Below are positions 30,709-41,345 of a DNA stretch of 64,000 bases, piece by piece; positions within the stretch are counted from its first letter, which is position 1; every line of letters begins with the position of its first letter. The notes under the pieces were generated by a model. It saw only the letters and a program-made list of their open reading frames with translations. It was not told where the DNA came from and ran no database searches. Source of the stretch: Aurelia coerulea (taxonomy: Eukaryota > Cnidaria > Scyphozoa > Semaeostomeae > Ulmaridae); contig CM076962.1 in the NCBI GenBank assembly GCA_039566865.1, forward strand, positions 6,938,743-7,002,742, read 5' to 3'. A program made the position numbers and the translations under genes.

Positions 30709-32749
30709 ATGCACGATGATTCCAACTGGAAAGGAAATTTCAGGCCAATTTGTGTCTTGTCAGCTCTATCCAAAGTTTATGAAAGAGTTATGGGAATACA
30801 AATGGACAGTCAGTTTGCTGCAATACTATCTCACCTACTGTCTGGCTTTAGGCAAGGATACAGTACTCTACATGCCTTATTTCGTGTTGTTGAATCCTGG
30901 TAAAAATTTCTTGATACCAAAGGCATTGTTGGTACTATCCTGATGGATTTGTCCAAAGCATATGATTGCATACCCCATGATATACAGGGTGTCCCAAAAA
31001 CACGTGCGCTGTTTGAATGGCTTCTGCGGAGCAGCCATAAATCCAATTTTTCTGTTTTTAAAATTCTTGACATAAGAGACTTCAAATTAAAGATTGACAC
31101 CGAGTTTGAGTTAATCCGATCACTAGTTGCTGATTTATGGAGCAAAAAAGCCAAAATTATTGGCTGCCTCATAACCAGAGGATTCATTATTCTCCATTGC
31201 GCTAAAATCAACGAAATTGATTGAAAAAAACATACCTAGCCCTGTTTTCTGATGTTCATAAGTGAGACAGATAGTCGTGCATTGAATTTTGTGACAACCA
31301 AGAATATTGGACATATCTAGGGTTGCTAGGAATGGAAATGTGCAACACAAGTGCTTCTGGCCATGGCATGCGTCCATCAGATATTTTGCTTCTCAAAAGT
31401 GATAAAGTATTGCGTTCAGCATGCTGCTTGGTCGATATTCTTGAATAATATGGTCATTGATTACTCCCAAATGCGTTTCCTTGCATAACTGTAAAGTTTA
31501 AGTTCATTTAATGTTAAAATTCAAGTTATAAGGTTAAGTACGGAGATAAATTCCTTTGGTTTTGAAGCAACCAGTGATTGTGACTTTCTTTCTCAATATA
31601 TCAGCAACCACTAGACAGATTTACAGAAACTTGGTGCCAAACTCTAAGTTGAAATTTCTTCTATTCACAAATCTGAAAAACAGGAAAGTTAGACTTATGG
31701 CTCCTCCACAGTAGCCATTCAAATGGCGCACATGTTTTTTTGGGACACCCCGTACTCATAGCGAAGTTAGAGGCTTACGGATTTAAGACTAGTGCTTTGA
31801 AATTGGTATACAGTTACCTAACGAATCGAAAACAGGGAGTCAAAGTTAGGCTCAGCATACAGAACTTTTCAAAGAATTTCCACAGGCGTTCCACAGGTGT
31901 CTGTACTTGGTCCTCTGCTTTTCAATATCTTCATAAACGATCTGTTCTTTACAGATTTAGAGTCCGAGATATGCAATTTTGCTGACGATACAACAATTTA
32001 TGCATGTGACACATCTGTAGATGCTGTCATAATAAAATTACAGGACGATTTAAAAAGCTCCAAGATTGGTTTAAAAATAATGAAATGCGTGCCAATCCAG
32101 CGAAATTTCAAATGATGTTTTTAGGTCTCAAGAGTGACAATTCTTTCTGCCTCAACATCGGTGGACAACAAATGAAGCAGAGCGAGCAGGCAAAGCTCCT
32201 CGGCGTACAAATCGACAACTCTTTAACATTTGACGCACACGTCAAGGAGTTATGTCGAAAAGTAAACCAAAAATTATGTGCGTTCTCAAGAATAAGACCA
32301 TTCCTCGATGAAGAGAAAGCTAAAATGCTACTAACATCAATTGTCATGTCAAACTTTTCATATTGTCCCTTGATATGGCTACTTTGTAGCAAAACTGCTA
32401 ACAAAGATATAAATAGGACAAATAAACGTGCCTTGAGGGTTTTCTTTTAGCCAGGGCTGAAAGCATTACAATTCACCAGAAGAATCTGCAAAGTCTTATG
32501 ATAGAAATTTACAAGACCATGAACCATCTTAATCCTTCATATGTTTGGGAGTTCTTTGTTAAAAAGGAAAAAACTTACAATCTCCGCACCAAAGAGCTAT
32601 GCAGGCTTCCATCAGCACAATCACATCGATATGGACTAAATTCTCTTTCGTTCAGAGGTAGTCTCCTGTGGAACACTCTAGATGATGAACTAAAGAGAGC
32701 TGATACCTTGAGAATGGGATGGCAAAAGATGCACATGTTTAATTTGTAA
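30709..32749 (+). pseudogene. LINE-B copy 2 reverse transcriptase remnants
   Basis: RT blocks in several frames: NFRPICVLSALSKVYERVM, SGFRQGYSTLHALFRVVES, then a stop at about 30,901, ILMDLSKAYDCIPHD (motif A), the foldback insert, LIAKLEAYGFKTSALKLVYS, a frameshift near 31,880, SVLGPLLFNIFINDLF, NFADDTTIYACD, another frameshift near 32,070, then KLLGVQIDNSLTF and SNFSYCPLIWLLCSKTA. About 16 residues are missing near 32,450 compared with copy 1 before QKNLQSLMIEIYKTMNHLN, and the end is LSFRGSLLWNTLDDELKR. The catalytic FADD is retained but the gene is dead. Confidence 0.8.
30983..31754. mobile_element. foldback Tc1/mariner-like element, complete (772 bp)
   Basis: Termini CAGGGTGTCCCAAAAA and TTTTTGGGACACCCCG within TA dinucleotides, inserted in the LINE-B copy 2 frame; taking it out with one TA leaves an in-frame PHDILIAKL join. 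Left and right arms are inverted copies (GCGCTGTTTGAATGGCT against AGCCATTCAAATGGCGC), leaving a centre near 31,300-31,450. The relative at 25,453-26,077 is in the opposite orientation. Confidence 0.85.
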
Positions 32750-32830
32750 ATAATTTTGTTATATTGTAAATAGTTTATTTAAATTAGTTTTTAGTAACTA
32801 TGTACAAGATAAAATAAGAGAACTAAGATA

Positions 32831-33194
32831 GTCTAACTAAAATCAGTGGTTTTACGTACTTTTGTTTGCGCCATTTCTGGGTCTTTCCTTCTTTTAATCC
32901 TGCCAAATATGACATCTTTTGAATCCTCACGCCACAAAGAACATAATGCAAAAGGCTTTTGTTGGATACAGCCGCCGACAAAGCCTTAAAAACGTCATTT
33001 TCCTCGAGTAGTTTTGGGCTTTCCCTTGGTCAAACCGGAGGCAAAGTGACGAAGTAAACACGCGCGCAGTTGCGCATCTTCTATTTTTAGGGCATAGCTT
33101 TCAGCGTCGGAGCGAGGTCACGAGGACCTCTGCGTGGGCTAACCAGGGGGCTATGTTACTTTGCTGTTTCATTTCAACATTTTATTTTAACAAT
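32831..33194. other. upstream region of the gene at 33,195
   Basis: Between LINE-B copy 2 and the ATG at 33,195. Locally GC-richer around 33,055-33,130 (ACGCGCGCAG, AGCGTCGGAGCGAGGTCACG), which could be a promoter for the gene that follows (inference). Confidence 0.3.
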
Positions 33195-34740
33195 ATGGCC
33201 GACAGAAACACATGTACTTCCTCATCAACGGTGAAACAAAAATTAATCGAGAAGCTGCGACGTAAAAGAGAAACCCAATATGAAATTGCAACACTTGTAG
33301 ATATCCAAGAAGGATCCCCGGTGCAAGCAAATAAAAGCTTGTCAAAACTAGATATAATTGAAAAGGCCATTCATGAAAGGAAGCTGCTTGATGTTGTTTT
33401 GTCACAAAGGCAACATTTGAAAGATGGTGATGTTTACTTTCAAATCAAAAGAAAGTTTCCAGATATTATTGATCCTTAGGGCCTGTTTATATGAAGCGGG
33501 CTGGCCCGTTAGCGAGCTGGCACGCCTTCAAGCCAGCTCGGTTTTATATGAGGAATCAGGTAATGAGTCAGCCCCGAGCCAGCCCGGCTCTTGGGTGCCA
33601 CGTGCCGTCTTTCTTTTGTGTAAATTTGAAAGAATGAGGAAGTATTTTCCTGTTCTTTCATTTTCACAAAAGAAAGATTACAGCCTTGGCGCCAAATGTG
33701 ACAAAGGGTCTTCCATTTTTAGAAACTTAACAAATCTGCTGTGTTCTGCGCGTGCGTTACAGGCGGGCTAGCCCGTTTCTTCCGTTTATATGAGAAAAGT
33801 CAGCCCGTTTGAGGCGGGATCCCGGCACTCGATAACCGGGATCTCGGCAAGACGGGCCAGCCCGGCATACATATAAACGCAAACCGCTGTTTACTAAGCT
33901 GTGACCATGTAAGTAGGATCTCGCCTGAAGGCGAGCCAGCTCGCTAACGGGCCAGCCCGCCTCATATAAACAGGCCCTAAGAACGGAGGACCTTTGCATT
34001 TTTCTAGAGCTGTAATTTTATCAAATGGAACTGCTGTTTTTCAAGTCCTTTTAACACCACACTGGACGGTAAACCTTTTTGAAAACGAATCGTTAAATGT
34101 TGATTCTTTAGAGAACCTTTTGAATTTGTTCAGCAGCCACCACTACTTTTGCGTTGGCATGTCTCCGACAGAATTTAAAGAAATATCTTCTGAAATTCAC
34201 ATCCATTTAAAGAATATAGAATGTCACAAGACCCCATTTGAGAGAATGGCAAGTAACAAATGCCGAGTCTGGTTTAAAGCAGCCAAAAATATAAGCAAGA
34301 TGGAAAAGTAAACTGGAGCTGTGTGTCGGGAATGCAAGTCTTTCTTTAGATACGTGAAACGAATGAACACAAGAAATACACACAAACGCAAAACAAGCCT
34401 TGAAAAACGCCTTAAAGTTTCATCAAACTTTAAGATTTCGAAATTAACCCCAAGAAGCCAAAAAAGAAGACTAAAAACAGCATCAATAAATCGAGAGGAG
34501 CTAAAGAAAAAATTAAAGCAATATGAGGAAAAAATGACTGAATATCAGATTGCACTAGACAATAATCAAAATGATGACATGGAACAGATAGTGAGTTGGA
34601 TAAATAAAAATGCAGTGAATGACATGGAAACATTATTGCTTGATGGAGATGGAGATATATGTCGGACATTATGAGGGAGACTTGGAATAAGGACACAATG
34701 GATCGAGGGCAATTCTACAGAGATCAGTTTTGTAATCAAG
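33195..34740 (+). pseudogene. broken multi-exon gene, first exon
   Basis: Starts MADRNTCTSSSTVKQKLIEK at an ATG with A at -3 and G at +4. The frame runs to 33,475, is interrupted by a Harbinger-like MITE (33,479-33,977), and resumes in frame with KNGGPLHFSRAVILSNG. One stop (TAA near 34,309) follows KNISKMEK, then TGAVCRECKSFFRYVKR, a basic region and a coiled-coil-like stretch (INREELKKKLKQYEEKMTEY). After a frameshift near 34,670 it reads DIMRETWNKDTMDRGQFYRD and ends at a donor (CAAG then GTAAAT, 34,741). It resembles a group of uncharacterised cnidarian proteins, possibly transposase-derived (recollection, low certainty). Function unknown. Confidence 0.55.
33479..33977. mobile_element. 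PIF/Harbinger-like MITE, 499 bp
   Basis: Inverted ends GGGCCTGTTTATATGA, then GCGGGCTGGCCCGTTAGCG, about 45 bp each, with 3-bp flanks TTA (33,476-33,478) and TAA (33,978-33,980). GGGCCTGTTT ends and TWA targets are typical of PIF/Harbinger elements. Removal with one TAA restores the surrounding reading frame, which supports exact boundaries. Several further internal copies of GGGCTGGCCCG and GCCAGCTCG words make it strongly self-complementary. Confidence 0.85.
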
Positions 34741-35401
34741 GTAAATTTTTACAAAACTTTAGTTTATCATGACACACATTTCTTTGTAATTAACCAAGAA
34801 TTTTGCCCAGTACTGATGTTGCTTAAAATCATCAACAGAGTGTGCCCTTGTGAGCATTTAAAAACAAGATTCTTTCACGCCGTTACAGTGTTTAGAACGT
34901 TACTCAAGCACCTTGCCTGTAAGGAAAAAAGTAAACTTACAAGAGTATAAATTTTGTAGATAAAGTACTGTACTCAATAGAAAATTTCATAAAGAGATTC
35001 AGTTGCAAAGAAAATTTAGCACATTGCAGCCTTTCTGACTTTCACTGTACTGTATGTCGTCATCAGAGTTTGACTTAAAAGAACCGAAAGAAACTTTATT
35101 TTACGAATTTACTTATTATAATGAAAATTTGAAAAGTAAAACATGTTTAGGATTTCCTTTATCAAAATGAAAAAGTTTCTTATGGTAAATTTTCCCGGTA
35201 CTAGAGTTTCTTAATTTTTTGTCATCTGAGAGTTGAGTTTCTTATTTGAATTTTCTTGTGAAAGTGTGTGTGGACCATTTGAGAAGTATTTAATAAATAT
35301 CATAATCATGCTACATATATTCCTAATTGAATATATATTCCTACATATATTCCTACATGGCTTTTAGAGTTCTGTAATTAATGTATGGTCTCTCATTCTA
35401 G
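34741..35401. other. intron of the broken gene
   Basis: Contains GTTTCTTA-rich MITE-like sequence at 35,165-35,270. No coding signal. Confidence 0.4.
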
Positions 35402-35452
35402 CCAAGGAGAGTAAGCATGGGCATCTCTCGAGTATGATTACATATCGCATTG
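35402..35452 (+). pseudogene. broken multi-exon gene, second exon
   Basis: A 51-bp exon between CATTCTAG and GTAAGC reads AKESKHGHLSSMITYRIG when joined in phase to the previous exon's GTAAAT donor. The splice sites and continuing phase support a real exon of the gene starting at 33,195. Confidence 0.5.
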
Positions 35453-35733
35453 GTAAGCCTGCTTCTAATCTGATTGCACTTCTCATTTCTCATTATTGAA
35501 AATAATTGTGGATACTTGTTGCAGGTTGCTTACCACTGAATAGAGACTATTGCACCAAATAATATGGTATGAATACAGTCCGTTCTTCTCCACAAAATTA
35601 ACTCTCAACTGCTGCAGGCTTGATGTGAAGCACATAAATTTCAAATAGTTTTCTAATGATCTTGTTGAAAATACTCATTGGAAGCACTTCTCATCTCTTT
35701 GTGTGTAGCATCTATTATCTTCTCTATTTTCAG

Positions 35734-36450
35734 CCCATTTATGTACGCTCCCCAGCTGCCTATGAAGCATTTAAGCATTTCAAATCATTCTTTGACGCAG
35801 CTTTTATTGTATGGTGATGAAGACCTTTCTAATGAGTTGAATAGAAATGTACTCGAATTAACTTTACGCTTCATCCACGAAACTGGTCGGTTTGATTAAG
35901 ATCTATTGAGAATTTAGCCATGCACTAAGCAATCACCAAGTCCCGTACCGTTAGCGTTTCTTTTCCTTGTAAATTCTGTTTCACATCAGATGGTCAGGCA
36001 TTTTACTTACCTAAATCTACACCAAATGAGTTGCACTCGTTGCATCAACAAATTCATCGCAACACTGACCTGACATCTGGAGTGAAACTGAATCCAGTAT
36101 AGTATCCTTTAATTTATAAATTGTTCGTAGTGTGATTGTATACGGTTTAACGTTTCGTGTTTTTAGATATTGGCCATGGGGTAGTCATAGTCTTTCGCTC
36201 CCCACGGTATCGTACTTGTAGTGTCGTATAGTAATTAGAATTAGGTATAGTAGAATGTAAAGTATCTTGTAAAATTTAATATTTGAATAAAAAAAAAAAA
36301 AAAAAAAAAAAAAGCATTTAAGAGCTTTGAAATACTTCAGCTGCCTTCAACCAAAAGCCTCCAGTTGTTCACAACAATACGAAACCATTCTTCAGGCATC
36401 AACGAAGAATACATTGCAGAGAAAAAAAATGAAGCATTTACGCATGCGTA
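35734..36450 (+). pseudogene. broken multi-exon gene, third exon, split by LINE-A
   Basis: After a polypyrimidine tract and CAG acceptor (35,731-35,733) one frame reads YVRSPAAYEAFK, is interrupted by LINE-A at 35,776, and continues from 36,323 with SFEILQLPSTKSLQLFTT and GINEEYIAEKKN before a stop. The S-P-x-A-Y-E-x-x-K ... L-P-S motif occurs in transposase-related animal proteins (recollection). The phase is one base off relative to the second exon, consistent with decay. Later exons were not found. Confidence 0.5.
35776..36311 (+). mobile_element. LINE-A, 5'-truncated copy
   Basis: Flanked by AAGCATTTAAG (35,765-35,775 and 36,312-36,322). It starts inside the LINE-A C-terminus (QLLLYGDEDLSNELN ... 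FIHETGRFD-stop at 35,897-35,899), followed by the 3' UTR with GTAGTCATAGTCTTTCGCTCC and a poly-A tail of about 25. Insertion is in the exon described at 35,734. Confidence 0.85.
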
Positions 36451-36622
36451 AATGTATTTTAACGACAAGGCGAGGCATGGGTTCCTTAACCTAGATCCCA
36501 GTCCCCTGCAAAGTAGGGCGTACCCCACGTGGTTAAAACCTCTCTGCTGAATCATCGCAAGTCAATTTTTCCTGTTGCTTCGCACAGTGTAGTCGAAAAT
36601 TATCCAAATAAAATTTCGAATC

Positions 36623-36916
36623 ATGTTGTCAGCCCAAGAAGTAATCAAGACGAGGGAAAAGCGCTTGTCGAAATACGACTGGTTCCGCAAAACAAAGCAG
36701 ACACTACAGATGCGCTGCACGGCATACGGCTTGTCAACGTTAGGCAAGAAAGCGGAGCTAATTGATCGTCTATTTTTGCACCTCCATCCGACTGCTGTCC
36801 TGGATCAAGGAACACCAGACATCGAAGATGAAAATTCCGAACATGAGGACGAAGATATGGAGAGAAACAACACGACTTCTCGTCCGCCTTCTCAACCACC
36901 TGTTGCCCCTAGCTAG
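36623..36916 (+). CDS. SAP-domain protein, short
   Basis: A 97-codon frame starting MLSAQEVIKTREKRL. Residues about 26-56 (TLQMRCTAYGLSTLGKKAEL then IDRLF) fit the SAP fold signature L-x-x-x-C-x-x-x-G-L-x-x-x-G-K-K-A-E-L-I-x-R-L, a DNA-binding helix-turn-helix found in chromatin proteins and in some mobile-element proteins. The tail is acidic (DIEDENSEHEDEDME) then Ser/Pro-rich. The frame ends right where satellite sequence begins, so the stop may be satellite-derived and the gene truncated. Whether it is a cellular gene, a first exon or part of an element is undecided. Confidence 0.5.
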   Translation: MLSAQEVIKTREKRLSKYDWFRKTKQTLQMRCTAYGLSTLGKKAELIDRLFLHLHPTAVLDQGTPDIEDENSEHEDEDMERNNTTSRPPSQPPVAPS

Positions 36917-39900
36917 TAAAAAACGTTAATCCCCACTATTTGTTTTTATTTTGTTTTCGTTAAGAAAATAAACATTTAATTTATTGATGTTTGTTTTTGC
37001 AGTAAAGCTAAAATAAGACTAAAGAAAAAACTAATGTCTATAGCCAAAAATGGTTGTTGCAACACTAATATAGTGCTATAAAAGAAGTTACTGGCAAAAC
37101 TAAAGTTTTAAAGAACGATGAGTGCAATACTCTTTAGAACATAAATTAAAGCTACTAAAGTACGTTACTTGACACTTTTTTTGTTTATATTTTGTTTTCT
37201 TTGAGAAAATAAACATTTAATTACTTGAGGTTTGTTTATGCATTAAAGATATAATAAGACTAACGAAAAAACTAATGTCTATAGTAATGTTTCCAAAAAT
37301 GGTTGTTGCAGCACTATTATACTGCTTTAAAAGAAGTTACTTGCAAAACTAAAGTTTAAAGAATGATGAGTGCAATACTCTTTAAAATATAAATTGTAGC
37401 TACTAAAGTACGTTAATCGACAATTTTTGTGTTTATATTTTGTTTTAATCGAGAAAATAAACATTTAATTAATTGAGGTTTGTTTATGCATTAAAGCTAA
37501 AATAAGACTAAAGAAAAAGCTAATGTCTGTAGTAATGTTTCCAAGAATTGTTGCTGCAGCACTGATACAGTGCTATAAAAGAAGTAACTGGCAGAACGAA
37601 AGGTTAAAGAACGATGGGTGCAATACTGTTTATAATATAAATTGTAGCTAGTAAGGTACGTTAATCTCCACTATTTGTTTATATTTTGTTTTAATTGAGA
37701 AAATAAACATTTATTTAATTGACGTTTGTTTATGCATTAAAGCTAAAATAAGACCAAAGAAAAAACTAATGTCTATAGTAATGTTTCCACAAATGGTTGT
37801 TGCAGCAATAATATAGTGCTATAAGAGAAGTTACTGGCAAAACTAAAGTTTTAAAGTACAACGAATGCTCTTTAAAATATAAATTAAAGCTACTAAAGTA
37901 CGTTAATCGACACTTTTTGTGTTTATATTTTGTTTTAATCGAGAAAATAAACATTTAATTAATGGAGGTTTGTTTATGCATTAAAGCTAAAATAAGACTA
38001 AAGAAAAAGCTAATGTCTGTAGTAATGTTTCCAAGAATTGTTGCTGCAGCACTGATACAGTGCTATAAAAGAAGTAACTGGCAGAACTAGAGGTTAAAGA
38101 ACGATGAGTGCAATACTCTTTAAAATATAAATTAAAGCTACTAAAGTACGTTAATTGACACTTTTTGTGTTTATATTTTGTTTTAATTGAGAAAATAAAC
38201 ATTTATTTAATTAACGTTTGTTTATGCATTAAATCTAAAAAAAGACTAAAGAAAAAACTAATGTCTATAGTAATGTTTCCAAAAATGGTTGTTGCAACAC
38301 TAATATAGTGCTATAAAAGACGTTACTTGCAAAACTAAAGTTTAAAGAACGATGAGTGCAATACTGTTTATAATATAAATTGTAGATAGTAAAAACGTTA
38401 ATCCCCACTATTTGTTTATATTTTGTTTTAATTGAGAAAATAAACATTTATTTAATTGACGTTTCTTTATGCATTAAAGCTAAAATAAGACTAAAGAAAA
38501 AACTAATGTCTATAGTAATGTTTCCAAAAATGGTTGTTGCAACACTAATATAGTGCTATAAAAGAAGTTACTTGCAAAACTAAAATAGTAAAGTTTTTAA
38601 GAATGATGAGTGCAATACTCTTTAAAATATAAATTAAAGCTACTAAAGTACGTTAATCGACACTTTTAGTGTTTATATTTTGTTTTCTTTGAGAAAATAA
38701 ACATTTAATAATCGATGTTTGTTTATGCAGTAAAGCTAAAATAAGACTAAAGAAAAAACTAATGTCTATAGTAATGTTTCCACAAATGGTTGTTGCAGCA
38801 ATAATATAGTGCTATCAGAGAAGTTACTGGCAAAACTAAAGTTTTTAAGAACAACGAATGCTCTTTAAAATATAAATTAATGCTACTAAAGTACGTTAAT
38901 CGACACTTTTTGTGTTTATATTTTGTTTTAATCGAGAAAATAAACATTTAATTAATTGAGGTTTGTTTATGAATTAAAGCTAAAATAAGACTAAGGAAAA
39001 AGCTAACGTCTGTAGTAATGTTTCCAAGAATTGTTGCTGCAGCACTGATACAGTGCTATAAAAGAAGTAACTGGCAGAACTAGAGGTTAAAGAACGATGG
39101 GTGCAATACTGTTTATAATATAAATTGTAGCTGGTAAGGTACGTTAATCCCCACTTTTTGTGTTTATATTTTGTTTTAATCGAGAAAATAAACATTTAAT
39201 TGATTGAGGTTTGTTTATGCATTAAAGCTAAAATAAGACTAAAGAAAAAGCTAATGTCTGTAGTAATGTTTCCAAGAATTGTTGTTGCAGCACTGATACA
39301 GTGCTATAAGAGAAGTTACTGGCAAAACTAAAGTTTAAAGAACGATGAGTGCTATACTGTTTATAATATAAATTGTAGATAGTAAAAACGTTAATCCCCA
39401 CTATTTGTTTATATTTTGTTTTAATTGAGAAAATAAACATTTAATTGATTGAGGTTTGTTTATGCATTAAAGCTAAAATAAGACTAAAGAAAAAACTAAT
39501 GTCTGTAGTAATGTTTCCAAGAATTGTTGCTGCAGCACTGATACAGTGCTATAAGAGAAGTTACTGGCAAAACTAAAGTTTAAAGAACGATGAGTGCTAT
39601 ACTGTTTATAATATAAATTGTAGATAGTAAAAACGTTAATCCCCACTATTTGTTTATATTTTGTTTTAATTGAGAAAATAAACATTTATTTAATTGACGT
39701 TTCTTTATGCATTAAAGCTAAAATAAGACTAAAGAAAAAACTAATGTCTATAGTAATGTTTCCAAAAATGGTTGTTGAAACACTAATATAGTGCTATAAA
39801 AGAAGTTACTTGCAAAACTAAAATAGTAAAGTTTTTAAGAATGATGAGTGCAATACTCTTTAAAATATAAATTAAAGCTACTAAAGTACGTTAATCGACA

Positions 39901-39933
39901 CTTTTTGTGTTTATATTTTGTTTTCTTTGAGAA

Positions 39934-41077
39934 GTGGGCTCAGGACTGGAGGATGTCATTCAATCCTGATCCGCAAAAGCAAGCTGTAGAAGTAATTTTT
40001 TCAAGGAAAAGAAATAAAATTGATCATCCAATGATCCGTTTTAACAATACACCTGTGAAGAAAGTAGATGAACATAAGCATTTAGGACTTTTTCTTGATT
40101 CAAAGCTTTCATTTGCTGCCCACATCAAGGCAGCTATCACTAAAACACGTAGGGGTATCGGTTTGCTGAAATATCTTTTCAAATATCTCCCCAGACATAC
40201 ACTTAATGAAATATACAAGCTGTACGTGCGACCACATCTAGACTACGGGGATGTCATTTATCATATGCCTGCAAAAGTATGTGAATTTAGTGGAAATACA
40301 ATTTTGCCAAATGTCATGGAGAAGCTAGAGTCCATTCAATATTCTGCTGCTCTTGCTGTTTCAGGAACATGGAAGGGTACGTCGAGAGAGAAGCTGTATG
40401 CAGAGCTTGGCTGGGAATCGCTAAGTCTCCGTCGGTGGAGCAGACGCCTTACCCTGTTCTACAAGCTTATAAATAATCTAGCTCCTGACTATACTACAGA
40501 TCCAATCCCACCACAACGGCAGTCACGATACTCTCTTCGCAAGCAGGATGTCATTGGGCGAGTAAGGGCAAGGACAGAAAAATTCCAATCTAGCTTCTAT
40601 CCTCACTGCCTTTCAGAGTGGAACAAGCTGGATTCAGAAATTAGACTTGCGCCTTCCATTGCTGCATTCAAGACAAAGCTGCTATCAAAAATTCGCCCTC
40701 TGCCAAAATCTGTCTTCAGGATACACGACCCAACAGGTCTATCTTATCTTACACAACTTCGGGTTGGTCTCAGTAAATTGAACTTTCACAAATTCAAGCA
40801 TAATTTCAGAGATACCATAAACCCAATGTGCCCAACTAATGATGGCATTGAGGACACGGAACACTTTTTGTTGCTCTGCCCTTCCTTTGAAGTATTACGA
40901 AGAGACCTTCTCGCTGGAGTTTCCTCTTTATTACGACCACATGGATTCACCAATCCTTCAAATGATGTTCTACTAAAGATTTTAATGTATGGTGATAACG
41001 ATCTTGCAGATGATGTTAATAAAAACATACTTCTTTCAACTCTGCGTTTTATCCATAAAACTGGCCGATTTGATTAG
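39934..41077 (+). pseudogene. LINE-A RT thumb and C-terminal region, copy 1
   Basis: Open for 381 codons of LINE-A sequence from KWAQDWRMSFNPDPQKQAVE to FIHKTGRFD-stop, after the catalytic FADD block, so no polymerase activity is possible. About 27 further codons upstream (from 39,848) are satellite sequence read in frame by chance. It shows KHLGLFLDSKLSF, YVRPHLDYGDVIYHMPAK, WESLSLRRWSRRLTLFYK and TEHFLLLCPSF, all shared with the 8,081-9,750 and 5,096-5,704 parts of LINE-A. The absence of stops indicates a young insertion compared with the 4,588-12,313 copy. Confidence 0.85.
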
Positions 41078-41345
41078 CAAGTCCCTAAATCATACAACCA
41101 CCATCTCTCTTTTAGTAAGCGCTATTTTCTTTTTTTTTTTCTTTTTTTTCTCTTTCTTCTTTCTCTAGTTGTTGCGTAGTGTGCTATGTTCGTTTTTTCT
41201 GTTTTATGTTGCCATAAGGTAGTCATTATTTTTCGCTCCTAATGGTATTGTTTTAGTAGTAGGGTATAGTATATTGTAAGTAGTGTAGTTAGTAATTCGT
41301 TTTGTAAGCTTTTAATGGAATGTAAAAAAAAAAAAAAAAAAAAAA
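39934..41345 (+). mobile_element. LINE-A fragment inside the satellite, copy 1
   Basis: A 5'-truncated LINE-A inserted in the monomer word TTTGAGAAAATAAACATTT and ending in a poly-A tail (41,323-41,345). The 3' UTR carries GTAGTCATTATTTTTCGCTC as in other LINE-A copies. The same insertion, at the same base of the monomer, recurs at 46,800-48,013. Confidence 0.9.

Larger units (their letters stand above)
30700..32830 (+). mobile_element. LINE-B copy 2, decayed
   Basis: Collinear with LINE-B at 5,707-8,073 from its RT entry to the 3' UTR (TTTTGTTATATTGTA shared), without the GATTAT tail. It is interrupted by a foldback element at 30,983-31,754. The 5' end is truncated within the RT. Confidence 0.75.

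Noticed and set aside
39848..39933. N-terminal extension of the LINE-A frame in the satellite
   Set aside because: These codons are satellite sequence in chance phase with the inserted LINE.
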